Of a stretch of 64,000 nucleotides of DNA, positions 39,306 to 47,729 are shown one piece after another (position 1 is the first letter of the stretch; every line of letters begins with the position of its first letter). The notes under the pieces are model-generated. The model was not told the DNA's origin. It searched no databases and saw only the letters and a list, made by a program, of their open reading frames with translations. Origin of the DNA: Thermococcus sp. (GTDB taxonomy: Archaea > Methanobacteriota_B > Thermococci > Thermococcales > Thermococcaceae); the NCBI RefSeq assembly GCF_027023865.1, contig NZ_JALVUC010000011.1, positions 45,789-109,788 on the forward strand, in the 5' to 3' direction. The translations under genes and the position numbers were made by a program.

Positions 39306-40391
39306 TCAGAGAAGGTCGAGCTCCCTGAGTATCTCCTCGACGTCCTTTTCTTTTGATGACTCCGGTGGTTTTTCCACTTCACCCTCTGCACCGAGCTTCA
39401 GCATCAGCTTTTGAACCTGCTCCTCGAGTTTCCTCAGCTGTTCAAACTGGTACCTTAGCTTCTCGTAGAACTCTTTCTCGACAGGCGTGACAGGAATCGG
39501 CTCTTTGAGCTCCTCGGCTACTTCGTCAAGCCCCCCTGCAAGCTCGTAGACGATGTGGTGTATCTGGATGAAGCTCCGCTCGGGATTAAGCTCACGCTCC
39601 TTTCCGTCGTGTGTGACCTTCATTGGGAGATTGAGGCGCTTTACCCTAACGATGATATCATTGAACGTCACATAGACGCTTTCATCCGGTATTGAGACGA
39701 TGGCCAGCTTGCGCAGGTTCTTCAGGAGTTCCACAAGGTTCTCCTTAAGCTCCTCGAACTCCCCGTCCCCCTGCCCTGTGAGCACGTAAACCTTCGCTAT
39801 GTCCCTCATTGAGAGGAGCGCCCTCTTCGCCTCTGCCATCCCAGCGCTCAGTTTCTCTGGCTGTAATGTTATGCTCGCCTTTATGACCTCAAGGAACTCA
39901 TCAACTTCAGTCTTCTTCCTTCTCTCTATCGCGTCTTCGAGGTGCTCTATCTCCTCCTCAAGCTCCTCTAGTAGCTCCCTCTTCAGCTCTTTCTTGAGTT
40001 CGTCCTCTGTCTTCGTAAGTTCCTCTTCAAGTGTATCTACCTTGGAGCTGGTCCTTTCAATCTCCCTCTTGACGTTGCCTATCTCGTAGTCGACTTTGGT
40101 CTCAAGCTTCCGGTAGTCCTTTAGAGATTTTTCAATGCCCTTGAGTTTCTCTTCGAGGGACTTCATCTTCTGAAGAAGTTCAGTGTTTTCACCCCCTTTT
40201 GGAGAAGGTGGGGTTCTAACGGCCCTTATCTGTGATTCAAGCTCGTTTTTCATCTTGTTTACTTTATCCTCAAGCTCGCCGACCTCGGAGCGCAGCTCAA
40301 AATGCCTCGCGAGAACCTTGTCCGTAACATCCTTCACGTAATAGGCCAGCAGTGCTGCAATCCCTGCCGTGACGGCGAGCTCGATTATCAT
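39306..40391 (-). CDS. Membrane-anchored long coiled-coil protein (paralog of 27870-28619)
   Basis: A 361-residue protein. It has an N-terminal membrane helix (about 2-22) and heptad-rich coiled coils (about 25-165; for example EDELKKELKRELLEELEEEI). A helical domain follows (about 170-330), then an acidic tail. The C-terminal domain shares a pattern with the protein at 27870-28619 (LP..V.HDGK...L.PE, I.I...., LDE......PVTP.E). It starts at ATG 40391 after AGGTGG. A TATA-like CTAAATAC lies on the minus strand around 40432-40439. It is convergent with cheW and divergent from the archaellum block. Function unknown. Confidence 0.75.
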   Translation of the reverse strand: MIIELAVTAGIAALLAYYVKDVTDKVLARHFELRSEVGELEDKVNKMKNELESQIRAVRTPPSPKGGENTELLQKMKSLEEKLKGIEKSLKDYRKLETKVDYEIGNVKREIERTSSKVDTLEEELTKTEDELKKELKRELLEELEEEIEHLEDAIERRKKTEVDEFLEVIKASITLQPEKLSAGMAEAKRALLSMRDIAKVYVLTGQGDGEFEELKENLVELLKNLRKLAIVSIPDESVYVTFNDIIVRVKRLNLPMKVTHDGKERELNPERSFIQIHHIVYELAGGLDEVAEELKEPIPVTPVEKEFYEKLRYQFEQLRKLEEQVQKLMLKLGAEGEVEKPPESSKEKDVEEILRELDLL

Positions 40392-40739
40392 CCATACCAC
40401 CTGGCTTTAGTCAAGTAGTTTGTGGCACCATGGTATTTAGATTTTATGCTCTTCATCATGTTTGCTGGAGGTCAGAATGTGTTCATCGTGGTTGGAAATT
40501 ATCCATTCCATTGTGAAGTCCCTTCTTATGAAGTATCATGTTCAAGTTGTGGGTGAAAATTCTACGATTAAGTTAAAAATACCAATAGCAAATCCTTATA
40601 ACATAACCGAAAACGTTATATATTATTCAATACTACTATGGCCCACGGAAGTGTTGCATTGATATCCTAGTGACTATCAGTGGTTCTAATCACGCGCTTA
40701 AGCTGTTGCTTTGAAGTCTGATTTTGGGAGGGGGGAAGG
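40392..40739. promoter_or_regulatory. Divergent promoter region before the archaellum block
   Basis: This 348-base AT-rich region carries TTATATATTA (40616-40625), the likely TATA box for the regulator gene at 40740. That leaves a leader near 95 bases with a strong GGGAGGGGGG ribosome binding site. It also carries the minus-strand promoter of the coiled-coil gene. No CCTACA element of the kind at 37469 or 42101 occurs here. No ORF is supported. Confidence 0.55.
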
Positions 40740-41069
40740 ATGAACACAGTGATTGTTGATCCGCAGGTACTGCGCTCCCTGCACCGTAGTGAACTTCGGA
40801 AGAAGATACTGATGTACCTGAACGAGATACACCCCTCTGCCACGTACCTTTCGGAGATAGCGCGGGTCGTTGGCTCGGACCCGTCCAACGTCAGGGGTGC
40901 GCTCGTGGGCCTCGGGAACAGGTACAACGGTGAAAGCTCCCTGGTCTATCTTGGTCTCGTGGAAGAGGTCTCCAACAACGGCTTTAAGTACTACAAGCTG
41001 ACAGATTACGGGAAGACGGTCGTTGAATACCTCAAGGAATACCACCGCTATTACAGGAGGTTCATGTGA
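40740..41069 (+). CDS. earA: EarA-like winged-helix transcription regulator
   Basis: A 109-residue winged-helix DNA-binding protein (MNTVIVDPQVLRSLHRSELR start; recognition helix region IARVVGSDPSNVRGALVGLG; wing and tail KYYKLTDYGKTVVEYLKEYH). Its size, fold and place directly before the archaellum genes match EarA, the euryarchaeal archaellum activator that binds repeated short TACATA-like boxes. The assignment is by context and pattern, so moderately certain. Ten bases separate it from the methyltransferase gene, with which it is co-transcribed. Confidence 0.75.
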   Translation: MNTVIVDPQVLRSLHRSELRKKILMYLNEIHPSATYLSEIARVVGSDPSNVRGALVGLGNRYNGESSLVYLGLVEEVSNNGFKYYKLTDYGKTVVEYLKEYHRYYRRFM

Positions 41070-41079
41070 GGTGGTGAAG

Positions 41080-42033
41080 ATGAATCCCGTTGATGCCGTC
41101 GATGCCAACGTTGAGCAGATGGTTAAGTTTTCGGTTTTCGGCCTCATCAGTCTGGGTACTAAGCACGGTGTCTTCTCGCTTTTGGCCCATGGTCCGACGG
41201 TTCAGGAGCTTATAGACAATCTCGACCTGCCAAACAGGCACCTTCTCCTCAAGTTCATTGACACCCTCAGGGCACTTCATATGGTCGAGGATAAGAACGG
41301 AAGGCTTCAGTTGAACGGCTTCTCCTACACCTTTCACGTGCCTGACGAGAAGTATGACCTGCTCGTGCCAGACTGGGTGCCGATATTCGAGGAGATAAAC
41401 CGCATGGTGGACTACGCCTTCATAACTCCCGTCCATCCACACGTCCTCATGGACTTCGACAAGGACGCGGATTTCTGGGACATGCGTATGAGTACGCGCT
41501 TCTCAAGGCTCTACCGCGAGGCTATGGCTCAGGTTGCTGGCCTTAGGCCCGGGATGCAGGTACTTGAGGTTGGGTGCGGTTCTTATGCCCCGGTCCAGTT
41601 TGGTGAAATGATAGGTTATAACGGCTTCTACCTCGGCGTGGACTACTCTCCTGCGCTCTTGGAGATAGCTAGGGCGAGGGTTGAGGACAGGAACCTTCCC
41701 GTTGAGTTCAAGGAGATGGACGCCAAACTGATAAGACCTGTTAACGAGTACAATGTGGCCTTCATTAGCTTCGTCCTCGAGTACATCTCGGACTACCAGA
41801 AGGTCCTAACCGCCACCATGGAGACCCTTAAACCGGAAGGCAGGATGGTCGTCCTCGAGCCGTTTAGGGACTCCTTCCAGCACGTTCAGGCGCTTGAGTT
41901 CTTTGAGGGCCTCAACAAGGACTTCGTTAGCTTCCCATCCGCAGAGGAAGTCAAGAACGCGATTCTCAGTGAGGGCTTCGACGTCGAGATAAGCAGGCCA
42001 TCGAGGAGCATGCTCGTTTTTAGAAAGATGTAA
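41080..42033 (+). CDS. fam: Archaellum-associated methyltransferase
   Basis: A 317-residue protein with an N-terminal winged-helix dimerisation domain (about 10-90), as in O-methyltransferases. It is followed by a SAM-binding Rossmann domain with MQVLEVGCGSYAPVQFGEMI (about 165-184), FYLGVDYSPALLEIARARVE and NVAFISFVLEYI. In Pyrococcus furiosus an equivalent gene precedes the archaellin genes and is called fam. The substrate is unknown; archaellin or its glycan is an obvious candidate. The start ATG 41080 follows GTGAGGTGGTGAAG. The archaellin promoter lies downstream. Confidence 0.83.
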   Translation: MNPVDAVDANVEQMVKFSVFGLISLGTKHGVFSLLAHGPTVQELIDNLDLPNRHLLLKFIDTLRALHMVEDKNGRLQLNGFSYTFHVPDEKYDLLVPDWVPIFEEINRMVDYAFITPVHPHVLMDFDKDADFWDMRMSTRFSRLYREAMAQVAGLRPGMQVLEVGCGSYAPVQFGEMIGYNGFYLGVDYSPALLEIARARVEDRNLPVEFKEMDAKLIRPVNEYNVAFISFVLEYISDYQKVLTATMETLKPEGRMVVLEPFRDSFQHVQALEFFEGLNKDFVSFPSAEEVKNAILSEGFDVEISRPSRSMLVFRKM

Positions 42034-42100
42034 ATTTTTGATTTTTTCTCCGGATTTACCCTCTCTTATCTCCTCTTGTTTATTTTCTACCCTTCGCATA

Positions 42101-42159
42101 CCTACATATGCACCTACACAACCACCTACACCACTAAGAACAAAAAAGGGCTTTATATT
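42101..42159 (+). promoter_or_regulatory. Archaellin operon promoter with triple CCTACA element
   Basis: Three perfect CCTACA hexamers start at 42101, 42113 and 42125, exactly 12 bases apart. The intervening bases (TATGCA, CAACCA) are also those found at the che operon promoter. The TATA-like TTTATATT is at 42152-42159, 21 bases after the last hexamer. Transcription should start near 42180, about 28 bases before the flaB1 ATG. It is the probable EarA binding region. Confidence 0.78.
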
Positions 42160-42191
42160 CACCCGGCGTAACCCATAACGCAAATAACCCT

Positions 42192-42406
42192 AGGGGGTGT
42201 ATGGGGAATGAAGGCTAGGAACAGGAGAGGTGCCGTTGGTATTGGCACCTTGATTGTGTTTATCGCCATGGTTCTCGTGGCGGCAGTAGCTGCAGCAGTG
42301 CTTATTAACACGAGTGGGTACCTGCAGCAGAAGGCTTCCAGCACCGGCAGGGAGAGCACTGAGCAGGTTGCCAGCGGCATCCAGGTCATGCAAGTCACCG
42401 GATACA
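42192..42406 (+). repeat. 215-base exact repeat, copy 1 (5' part of flaB1)
   Basis: Identical to 42844-43058 over 215 bases. It covers the ribosome binding site, start codon and the first 66 codons. The identity stops abruptly after GGATACA in both copies. Outside this block the genes are clearly diverged until a second near-identical stretch at the 3' end (about 42731-42815 versus 43712-43798). Confidence 0.95.
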
Positions 42407-42843
42407 ACAACGGAAGTGGCATAACCAAGTTGGCTATCTATGTCACGCCCAACGCTGGAAGCACCGGCATCGACCTTAACAACACCAAGATTCTTCTCAG
42501 CAACGGAGTTGTCCAAGGCATACTTAAATGGGGTGGCAGCAGCCTATACAACAACAGTGTCACTGGGGACATATTCACAGCGGGATCAGCTTGGCCCACC
42601 AGTGCCACTGAGTTTGGTATCATAGTGGTCCAGGACTATGACCACAGCGTTAGCAACACCACGCCCACTATGAACCAGGGAGATATTGTTATCCTTACCG
42701 TTAACTCCACCGCACTGTTTGGCAGCCCAATTCCTGTGAGGACGCACATTACTGGTAAGGTTGTTCCGGAGTTTGGTGCTCCGGGTGTCATTGACTTCAC
42801 CACGCCCAGCACCTACACCACGGAGGTAGTGAACCTGCAGTAA
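42208..42843 (+). CDS. flaB1: Archaellin (flagellin) 1
   Basis: A 211-residue archaellin, main filament protein of the archaellum. The class III signal MKARNRRG is followed by [20 protein letters not shown], and cleavage by the FlaK/PibD-type peptidase is expected after Gly8. The hydrophobic helix forms the filament core and the beta-rich rest has several N-glycosylation sequons (for example NNS). The ATG at 42208 lies eight bases after AGGGGGTG. Its first 66 codons are identical in DNA to those of flaB2. It is the first gene after the operon promoter, so possibly the most abundant archaellin. Confidence 0.97.
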   Translation: MKARNRRGAVGIGTLIVFIAMVLVAAVAAAVLINTSGYLQQKASSTGRESTEQVASGIQVMQVTGYNNGSGITKLAIYVTPNAGSTGIDLNNTKILLSNGVVQGILKWGGSSLYNNSVTGDIFTAGSAWPTSATEFGIIVVQDYDHSVSNTTPTMNQGDIVILTVNSTALFGSPIPVRTHITGKVVPEFGAPGVIDFTTPSTYTTEVVNLQ

Positions 42844-43058
42844 AGGGGGTGTATGGGGAATGAAGGCTAGGAACAGGAGAGGTGCCGTTGGTATTGGCAC
42901 CTTGATTGTGTTTATCGCCATGGTTCTCGTGGCGGCAGTAGCTGCAGCAGTGCTTATTAACACGAGTGGGTACCTGCAGCAGAAGGCTTCCAGCACCGGC
43001 AGGGAGAGCACTGAGCAGGTTGCCAGCGGCATCCAGGTCATGCAAGTCACCGGATACA
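42844..43058 (+). repeat. 215-base exact repeat, copy 2 (5' part of flaB2)
   Basis: Second copy of the block at 42192-42406, shifted by 652 bases, including the same AGGGGGTG ribosome binding site 15 bases before the ATG. Direct repeats this close could allow recombination that deletes or fuses flaB1. Confidence 0.95.
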
Positions 43059-43825
43059 CTCCGAACAAAGTCGACATTACCCGGCTTGCAATCTACGTCA
43101 CCCCCAACGCTGGTAGCGCGGGAATTGACCTGAAGAACACTAAGATAATTCTCAGCAACGACAACATTCAGGCCATGCTTGATTACGGGAAGGGACACAA
43201 CTATACTGGGCTTTCCGTGCCTTTTGTCACCAACAGCAGTTACATCTACGCGAACGCCAGCGCGCTCTTCAATGCCCTCGGAATAGACCCGACCAAAGTC
43301 TATTCAAACCTCAGCATAAACTGGAACAACTACTACATCAACATGAGCGCCCTCGAGAAGGCTGGAGCGATAACCTTTACCAACAACTCAGCAAACATAA
43401 CCTCAGTCTACGTTACCAACTACCAGTACGCCAAGGGTCCAGTCGATAACATCTTCCTGGACGCCCTTGGAGATGAAGCTAGCACCCAAGTCGTTAACGG
43501 TACCGTAAACTCCACTGCCAACACTATCGCGATAACCACGACCTACACAATTAATTGGCCCAGCTACATCTGGAGCGCCCTTGGAAATGACAAGTACGGT
43601 ATAATAGTCGTCCAGGACTACGACGGAAGCGTTACCCAATCGACTCCAACCCTTGACAAGGGTGACATAATCATCCTAGGAGTTAACGCTGGGGATCTCT
43701 TTAGTGGCGGCATTCCTGTGAGGACACACATTACTGGTAAGGTTGTTCCGGAGTTTGGTGCTCCGGGTGTCATTGACTTCACCACGCCCAGCACCTACAT
43801 CACTGAGGTCATTAGCCTGCAGTGA
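42860..43825 (+). CDS. flaB2: Archaellin 2 (long form)
   Basis: A 321-residue archaellin with the same class III signal and core helix as flaB1 (identical DNA for 66 codons) and the same end ([18 protein letters not shown]). It has about 110 extra residues in the outer domain (roughly 100-210), rich in Asn, Ser, Thr and Tyr with many NxS/T sequons. That region would face the outside of the filament and may carry more glycans. It starts 16 bases after the flaB1 stop. The size difference suggests a minor or specialised subunit. Confidence 0.96.
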   Translation: MKARNRRGAVGIGTLIVFIAMVLVAAVAAAVLINTSGYLQQKASSTGRESTEQVASGIQVMQVTGYTPNKVDITRLAIYVTPNAGSAGIDLKNTKIILSNDNIQAMLDYGKGHNYTGLSVPFVTNSSYIYANASALFNALGIDPTKVYSNLSINWNNYYINMSALEKAGAITFTNNSANITSVYVTNYQYAKGPVDNIFLDALGDEASTQVVNGTVNSTANTIAITTTYTINWPSYIWSALGNDKYGIIVVQDYDGSVTQSTPTLDKGDIIILGVNAGDLFSGGIPVRTHITGKVVPEFGAPGVIDFTTPSTYITEVISLQ

Positions 43826-43876
43826 TTCTCTACCCTTTCCCCTTTCGTTCTTTGATGGTTTTCAGGAGGTGGTGCT

Positions 43877-44542
43877 ATGCGTAGGGGATCAATAGGCATC
43901 GGCACGCTCATCGTCTTCATTGCACTAGTGCTAGTGGCGGCAGTAGCTGCAGGGGTTATCATCGGCACCGCTGGTTACCTTGAGCAGAAGGCTCAAGCTG
44001 CTGGCAGACAGACAACTCAGGAAGTCGCGAGCGGACTTAAAGTCACTAACATCTACGGCTACACCAACACCACCCCACCGAGCAAGGGCACCATAACCAA
44101 GATGGCGATATTTATATCACCAAACTCTGGAAGCGAAGGGATCGATCTCAGCAACGTTAAGATAGTCCTCAGCGACGGCGTTAAGCTTGTCGTGTACAAC
44201 TACAGTGGAATACTCTACCATGGGGTCATAAACGGCCTTTTCAACGGCACGAACATTAACAGTGAAGTATGGGACAACGCGAGCCTTACGAACACTTCCT
44301 TTGCCATAGCCGTCATTCACGACGGGGCCAGTCAGATGGATGCCAACCATCCCAATCTCGAATGGGGGGACATGGTTGCACTGCTCATCAAGACAACAAT
44401 ATTCCAGGCAGACAACGGCGAACCAGGAATAGGCCCTGCCACTAAGATGGTGGGTAAGGTGATTCCCGAGGTTGGCGCCGCGGGAGTGATAGACTTCACA
44501 ACGCCCGCCACGTACAACTACAATGTGATGGTGCTTCAGTGA
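43877..44542 (+). CDS. flaB3: Archaellin 3
   Basis: A 221-residue archaellin. The signal [21 protein letters not shown] is shorter than in flaB1/2. The core helix is followed by [20 protein letters not shown] and a divergent outer domain, ending [20 protein letters not shown]. It starts at ATG 43877 after AGGAGGTGGTGCT, following a 51-base gap. flaB4 begins nine bases after its stop. Confidence 0.96.
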   Translation: MRRGSIGIGTLIVFIALVLVAAVAAGVIIGTAGYLEQKAQAAGRQTTQEVASGLKVTNIYGYTNTTPPSKGTITKMAIFISPNSGSEGIDLSNVKIVLSDGVKLVVYNYSGILYHGVINGLFNGTNINSEVWDNASLTNTSFAIAVIHDGASQMDANHPNLEWGDMVALLIKTTIFQADNGEPGIGPATKMVGKVIPEVGAAGVIDFTTPATYNYNVMVLQ

Positions 44543-44551
44543 GGTGAGAAC

Positions 44552-45196
44552 ATGAGGCGTGGTGCCATTGGTATTGGAACACTCATCGTCTTCATTGCTA
44601 TGGTCTTAGTAGCGGCAGTGGCCGCGGGGGTGCTGATAAGCACCAGCGGTTATCTCCAGCAGAAGGCAATGGCCACGGGCAGGCAGACAACCCAGGAAGT
44701 TTCAAGTGGCATTCAGGTTATGAGTATCTATGGCTACGTCAACAACTCAACACCGACGGTTGCCAATATCACCAAGATGGTCATATACGTTGCACCCAAC
44801 GCGGGTAGTGGGGGCATAGACCTCAGCAACGTCAAGATAGTCCTCAGCGACGGTAGGACTATGGCGGTCTTCAACTACAACTCCAGTGCGTTTTACAATG
44901 GAACAATTAATAACATATTCAACATCACCACATGGAGCAATGTAACTGGCACTAACTTTGGTGTTGCAGTGGTCAGGGATTTAGACAGGAGTATGATAGG
45001 AAATCCAGTCCACCCGGTTCTTAACTGGGGAGACATAGCAGCCCTATTGGTTAACGTTACAGAATTTGGCAATGGGAAAGGCATTCCACCGGCCACGCAC
45101 GTGACGGGTAAGGTCATCCCGGAAAACGGTGCGGCCGGAGTGATAGACTTCACAACCCCACATGCATACACCCAACAGATTATAGGGCTCCAGTGA
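44552..45196 (+). CDS. flaB4: Archaellin 4
   Basis: A 214-residue archaellin with signal [21 protein letters not shown] and the ending [20 protein letters not shown]. It is most similar to flaB3 in the segment after the helix ([20 protein letters not shown]). Several NxS/T sequons lie in the outer domain. The ATG at 44552 follows GAGGTGAG. It is the last of four tandem archaellins before flaC. Confidence 0.96.
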   Translation: MRRGAIGIGTLIVFIAMVLVAAVAAGVLISTSGYLQQKAMATGRQTTQEVSSGIQVMSIYGYVNNSTPTVANITKMVIYVAPNAGSGGIDLSNVKIVLSDGRTMAVFNYNSSAFYNGTINNIFNITTWSNVTGTNFGVAVVRDLDRSMIGNPVHPVLNWGDIAALLVNVTEFGNGKGIPPATHVTGKVIPENGAAGVIDFTTPHAYTQQIIGLQ

Positions 45197-45209
45197 GGGG
45201 GTGGCGTCC

Positions 45210-45692
45210 ATGGCACTTGATTTCCTCTCATCTTTGTTCAAGAAAAAACCCAAGGAAGAATCATCCACCCCCTCGGAGACTGAGCCCGTCTTCGAGGAGG
45301 AGCTTGAGGAACAAGTTGGGAACAGAGAGGAGAACGAACAACTGACCCAGATACAGGAAAGAATAACGGAGATCGAGAACGACATCCCCAGGATAAAGAT
45401 AAGCATTGACACGATAAAGAAGCAGATGCAGGAACTTAGGGATGACATAGACAGGCTCGACAAGACCATCAAGGACGTCATGATGCTCTATGAGGTCATC
45501 AGTCAGGAGATAAATCCATTCAAGGAGCAGATGAGCCAGGAAAACCCGCTCACCAGTGAGATTCAAGACCTCCGGAAGGAACTGGAAGACTTAAAGCTTG
45601 AGATCGCGCAGATAAAGAACGACATCAAGGTGCTCGCCGGCTACGGCGTGGACCTCGACTCGATAATCTACGAGGTGCTTGCGGAGGTGTGA
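45210..45692 (+). CDS. flaC: Archaellum accessory protein FlaC (ArlC)
   Basis: A 160-residue cytosolic protein of the FlaC/ArlC type. It begins MALDFLSSLFKKKPKEESST. A coiled coil runs from about 40 to 145 (QIQERITEIENDIPRIKISI, DIDRLDKTIKDVMMLYEVIS), ending AGYGVDLDSIIYEVLAEV. FlaC with FlaD/E forms the cytoplasmic ring that receives CheY/CheF signals in euryarchaea. The start ATG 45210 follows AGGGGGTGG. flaD/E starts three bases after its stop. Confidence 0.95.
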   Translation: MALDFLSSLFKKKPKEESSTPSETEPVFEEELEEQVGNREENEQLTQIQERITEIENDIPRIKISIDTIKKQMQELRDDIDRLDKTIKDVMMLYEVISQEINPFKEQMSQENPLTSEIQDLRKELEDLKLEIAQIKNDIKVLAGYGVDLDSIIYEVLAEV

Positions 45693-45695
45693 CCC

Positions 45696-47177
45696 GTGGA
45701 GATGGCCAGACTGGTTACAGAGGCTGACATCAACGCAAAGCTGGCGGAGTTGAAGGGCAAGGTCCCAACGGTGGTCATCAATGACCTCCGTGAGAAGCTC
45801 ATCGCCAGGAAGGACAACCTCACCTATGAGCAGCTTGACAAGATCGTTCAGAAGGTCCTCGACACCTACGGCAACCAGGCAACAAAGTACGAACAGCTCA
45901 ACAAGCGCGTTGACGAGCTTGGCAAGAGGCTCAGCGACCTCGGCATGCAGCTGACGAGGCTCGTTGAAACCCTCGAGAGCACCAAGTTCGAAGTCCAGGG
46001 GAAGAAGGCTGAGAAGGTCTCCCAGAAGGTTGAGGAAGTCCACAGCAAGATAGGGAAGCTTGAAGAGCTTCTTGGAGGTGGAGAAAGGGAGGAGGCTTCC
46101 TCCGGGCTTACAGATAAGCTCGATGAACTCCACAGGAAAGTGGAGGAGATAGCTGAAAAGGTCGAGGAGAAGTCCGCGGCAGAGAAGCTTGAAGAGGCCC
46201 AGGAGAAGCTTGAGGAACTCCAGAGCAAGATAGCCGCCGGCGAGGAGGTCAGCGAGGAGGAGCTTGCCGCGGCGGAACAGGCCGTTGCGGAAGCCCAAGA
46301 GGAAGCAACCATTCAAGTAGAGGCTCCTGAAGAAGGTGAAGTTTCAGAAGTTCCAACTGAAGAAGCCCCTGCTGAGGAAGCGGCCGTCAAAGAGGCTGAA
46401 GTTACAGAAGAGCTTAAGGCAGAAGAGGTCCCGCAGGAGGCAGAGGTTGAGGAAGCCACAGTTGAGAGCGTTGAGCTTCCGGAAGAGGAAGCTGTCGAAA
46501 CCGGGACAGAGAAAATTGAAGTTCCCACAGAAGAAGTCTCCGAGGTGCCTGGGGAGATGGAGGAGGTACAAGAAGCCCTTGAGGAGGTTTCGTCCGAACT
46601 GCCGGAGGAGGTCTTGGCTGAGGGAATAGAGGCCGCCCCCGAAGAGGTGGCCAAGGCTGAGGACGTTTCGGAAGTTTCGCTTGAAGAGGTTCCCGCTCAT
46701 GAGGTTGAATCTGTGGAGAAAATCAAAACTGAGGAAGGTGGTGTTGAGATGGCCGAGAAGATACAGATACCTGAGGACATTGCAAACCTGCTCTTCGAGG
46801 AAGAGCCCAAGAAGGCAAGACTGGAAAAACTCCCCGAGGATATCGTTTCCACCATGATATCCCTCAAGTGGCTCGGATTCCTCATCGACAGGGTAGGCAT
46901 ACAGAACCTTGAGAGGGTCCTCGAGTTCTACTATGAGATAGGTTGGATAAGCGAGGAAGTGCTCAACCAGCTACTCCGCTACGCCAAGGGCACCAGACCG
47001 CACCACAGGGACCCGGAGTGGAAGCCTGCTGAGAAGCTCACCGTCCAGGACCACCTCATAAGCCTGCTCTTCATCGAGAGGCTTAGGGGGCTTAAGATAA
47101 ACAGGAACGTCCTTGACAAACTTGAAAGAGAAATCAAGATGCTGGAGAAGACTCTAGACGAGTTCTACGGTATCTGA
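45696..47177 (+). CDS. flaD: Archaellum accessory protein FlaD/E with acidic insert
   Basis: A 493-residue protein. The N-terminal 165 residues are helical/coiled coil (LVTEADINAKLAELKGKVPT). Residues about 165-345 are a low-complexity Glu/Val/Ala/Pro-rich stretch (EEAPAEEAAVKEAEVTEELK and similar). The C-terminal 145 residues are the FlaD/E domain (KLPEDIVSTMISLKWLGFLI, GIQNLERVLEFYYEIGWISE). FlaD/E joins FlaC in the switch complex. The usual FlaD is shorter, so the acidic linker is notable. The GTG at 45696 is seven bases after GGAGGTG and is preferred over ATG 45702. Confidence 0.94.
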   Translation: MEMARLVTEADINAKLAELKGKVPTVVINDLREKLIARKDNLTYEQLDKIVQKVLDTYGNQATKYEQLNKRVDELGKRLSDLGMQLTRLVETLESTKFEVQGKKAEKVSQKVEEVHSKIGKLEELLGGGEREEASSGLTDKLDELHRKVEEIAEKVEEKSAAEKLEEAQEKLEELQSKIAAGEEVSEEELAAAEQAVAEAQEEATIQVEAPEEGEVSEVPTEEAPAEEAAVKEAEVTEELKAEEVPQEAEVEEATVESVELPEEEAVETGTEKIEVPTEEVSEVPGEMEEVQEALEEVSSELPEEVLAEGIEAAPEEVAKAEDVSEVSLEEVPAHEVESVEKIKTEEGGVEMAEKIQIPEDIANLLFEEEPKKARLEKLPEDIVSTMISLKWLGFLIDRVGIQNLERVLEFYYEIGWISEEVLNQLLRYAKGTRPHHRDPEWKPAEKLTVQDHLISLLFIERLRGLKINRNVLDKLEREIKMLEKTLDEFYGI

Positions 47178-47204
47178 AGCACCATAAACGGGGAGGGGCG
47201 GTTA

Positions 47205-47729
47205 ATGGGGTTCAGTGTATCAGCGAGCGCAGCGATAATCTTTATTTCCTTTTTGGTAGCTGCAAGTACCCTCTACACAGCTTGGGATAACAGTTACACA
47301 AACGTCCAGGCCGCCCGGGAGGACTGGTATAACCTTAAGCTTTCGCAGCTTAACACCCTAGTTGATCTGAATGGGACTCTAGGAGCGGCATCCATAGATG
47401 ATACAGACAAGGTCTATAATGTGACTCTATATATCGAGGACTATGGTTCAACCATGTATGTTAAGGGCTGGAGTGCTGTGTATGATGGTTACTACAGGAC
47501 TATATACAACGTTAGCGACGATAACGTTGGTTTCCTCAAGAATTACACATACGTTCTTCCTGGGGATACTCTGTTATTAAATGTTACAAATATCCCCCTA
47601 GACAGTACACATCATAACTTGACAGTAATCTTTGACAACGGTTGTTGGCTCAGGATTGGCTGGTATTACAATGGCTCAGCTGTGTTAATCACCGACAGGG
47701 AGAATGGATGTCCGACGGAGGTGAGCTGA
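47205..47729 (+). CDS. flaF: Archaellum stator protein FlaF (ArlF)
   Basis: A 174-residue protein with an N-terminal membrane helix (MGFSVSASAAIIFISFLVAA) and an extracytoplasmic beta-sandwich (about 40-174) with several N-glycosylation sequons. FlaF binds the S-layer and with FlaG forms the stator of the archaellum motor. It starts at ATG 47205 after GGAGGGGCGGTTA. Its stop overlaps flaG's start (TGATG). Confidence 0.94.
   Translation: MGFSVSASAAIIFISFLVAASTLYTAWDNSYTNVQAAREDWYNLKLSQLNTLVDLNGTLGAASIDDTDKVYNVTLYIEDYGSTMYVKGWSAVYDGYYRTIYNVSDDNVGFLKNYTYVLPGDTLLLNVTNIPLDSTHHNLTVIFDNGCWLRIGWYYNGSAVLITDRENGCPTEVS

Noticed and set aside
42201..42218. Mini-ORF ATG GGG AAT GAA GGC TAG overlapping the flaB1 start (and repeated before flaB2)
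   Set aside because: Only one base lies between the ribosome binding site and this ATG, so it is unlikely to be translated. It is present twice only because the whole region is duplicated.
46190..46740. Possible tandem DNA repeat in the acidic part of flaD
   Set aside because: Protein composition is repetitive but the DNA shows no unit of constant length, so it is not called a repeat.
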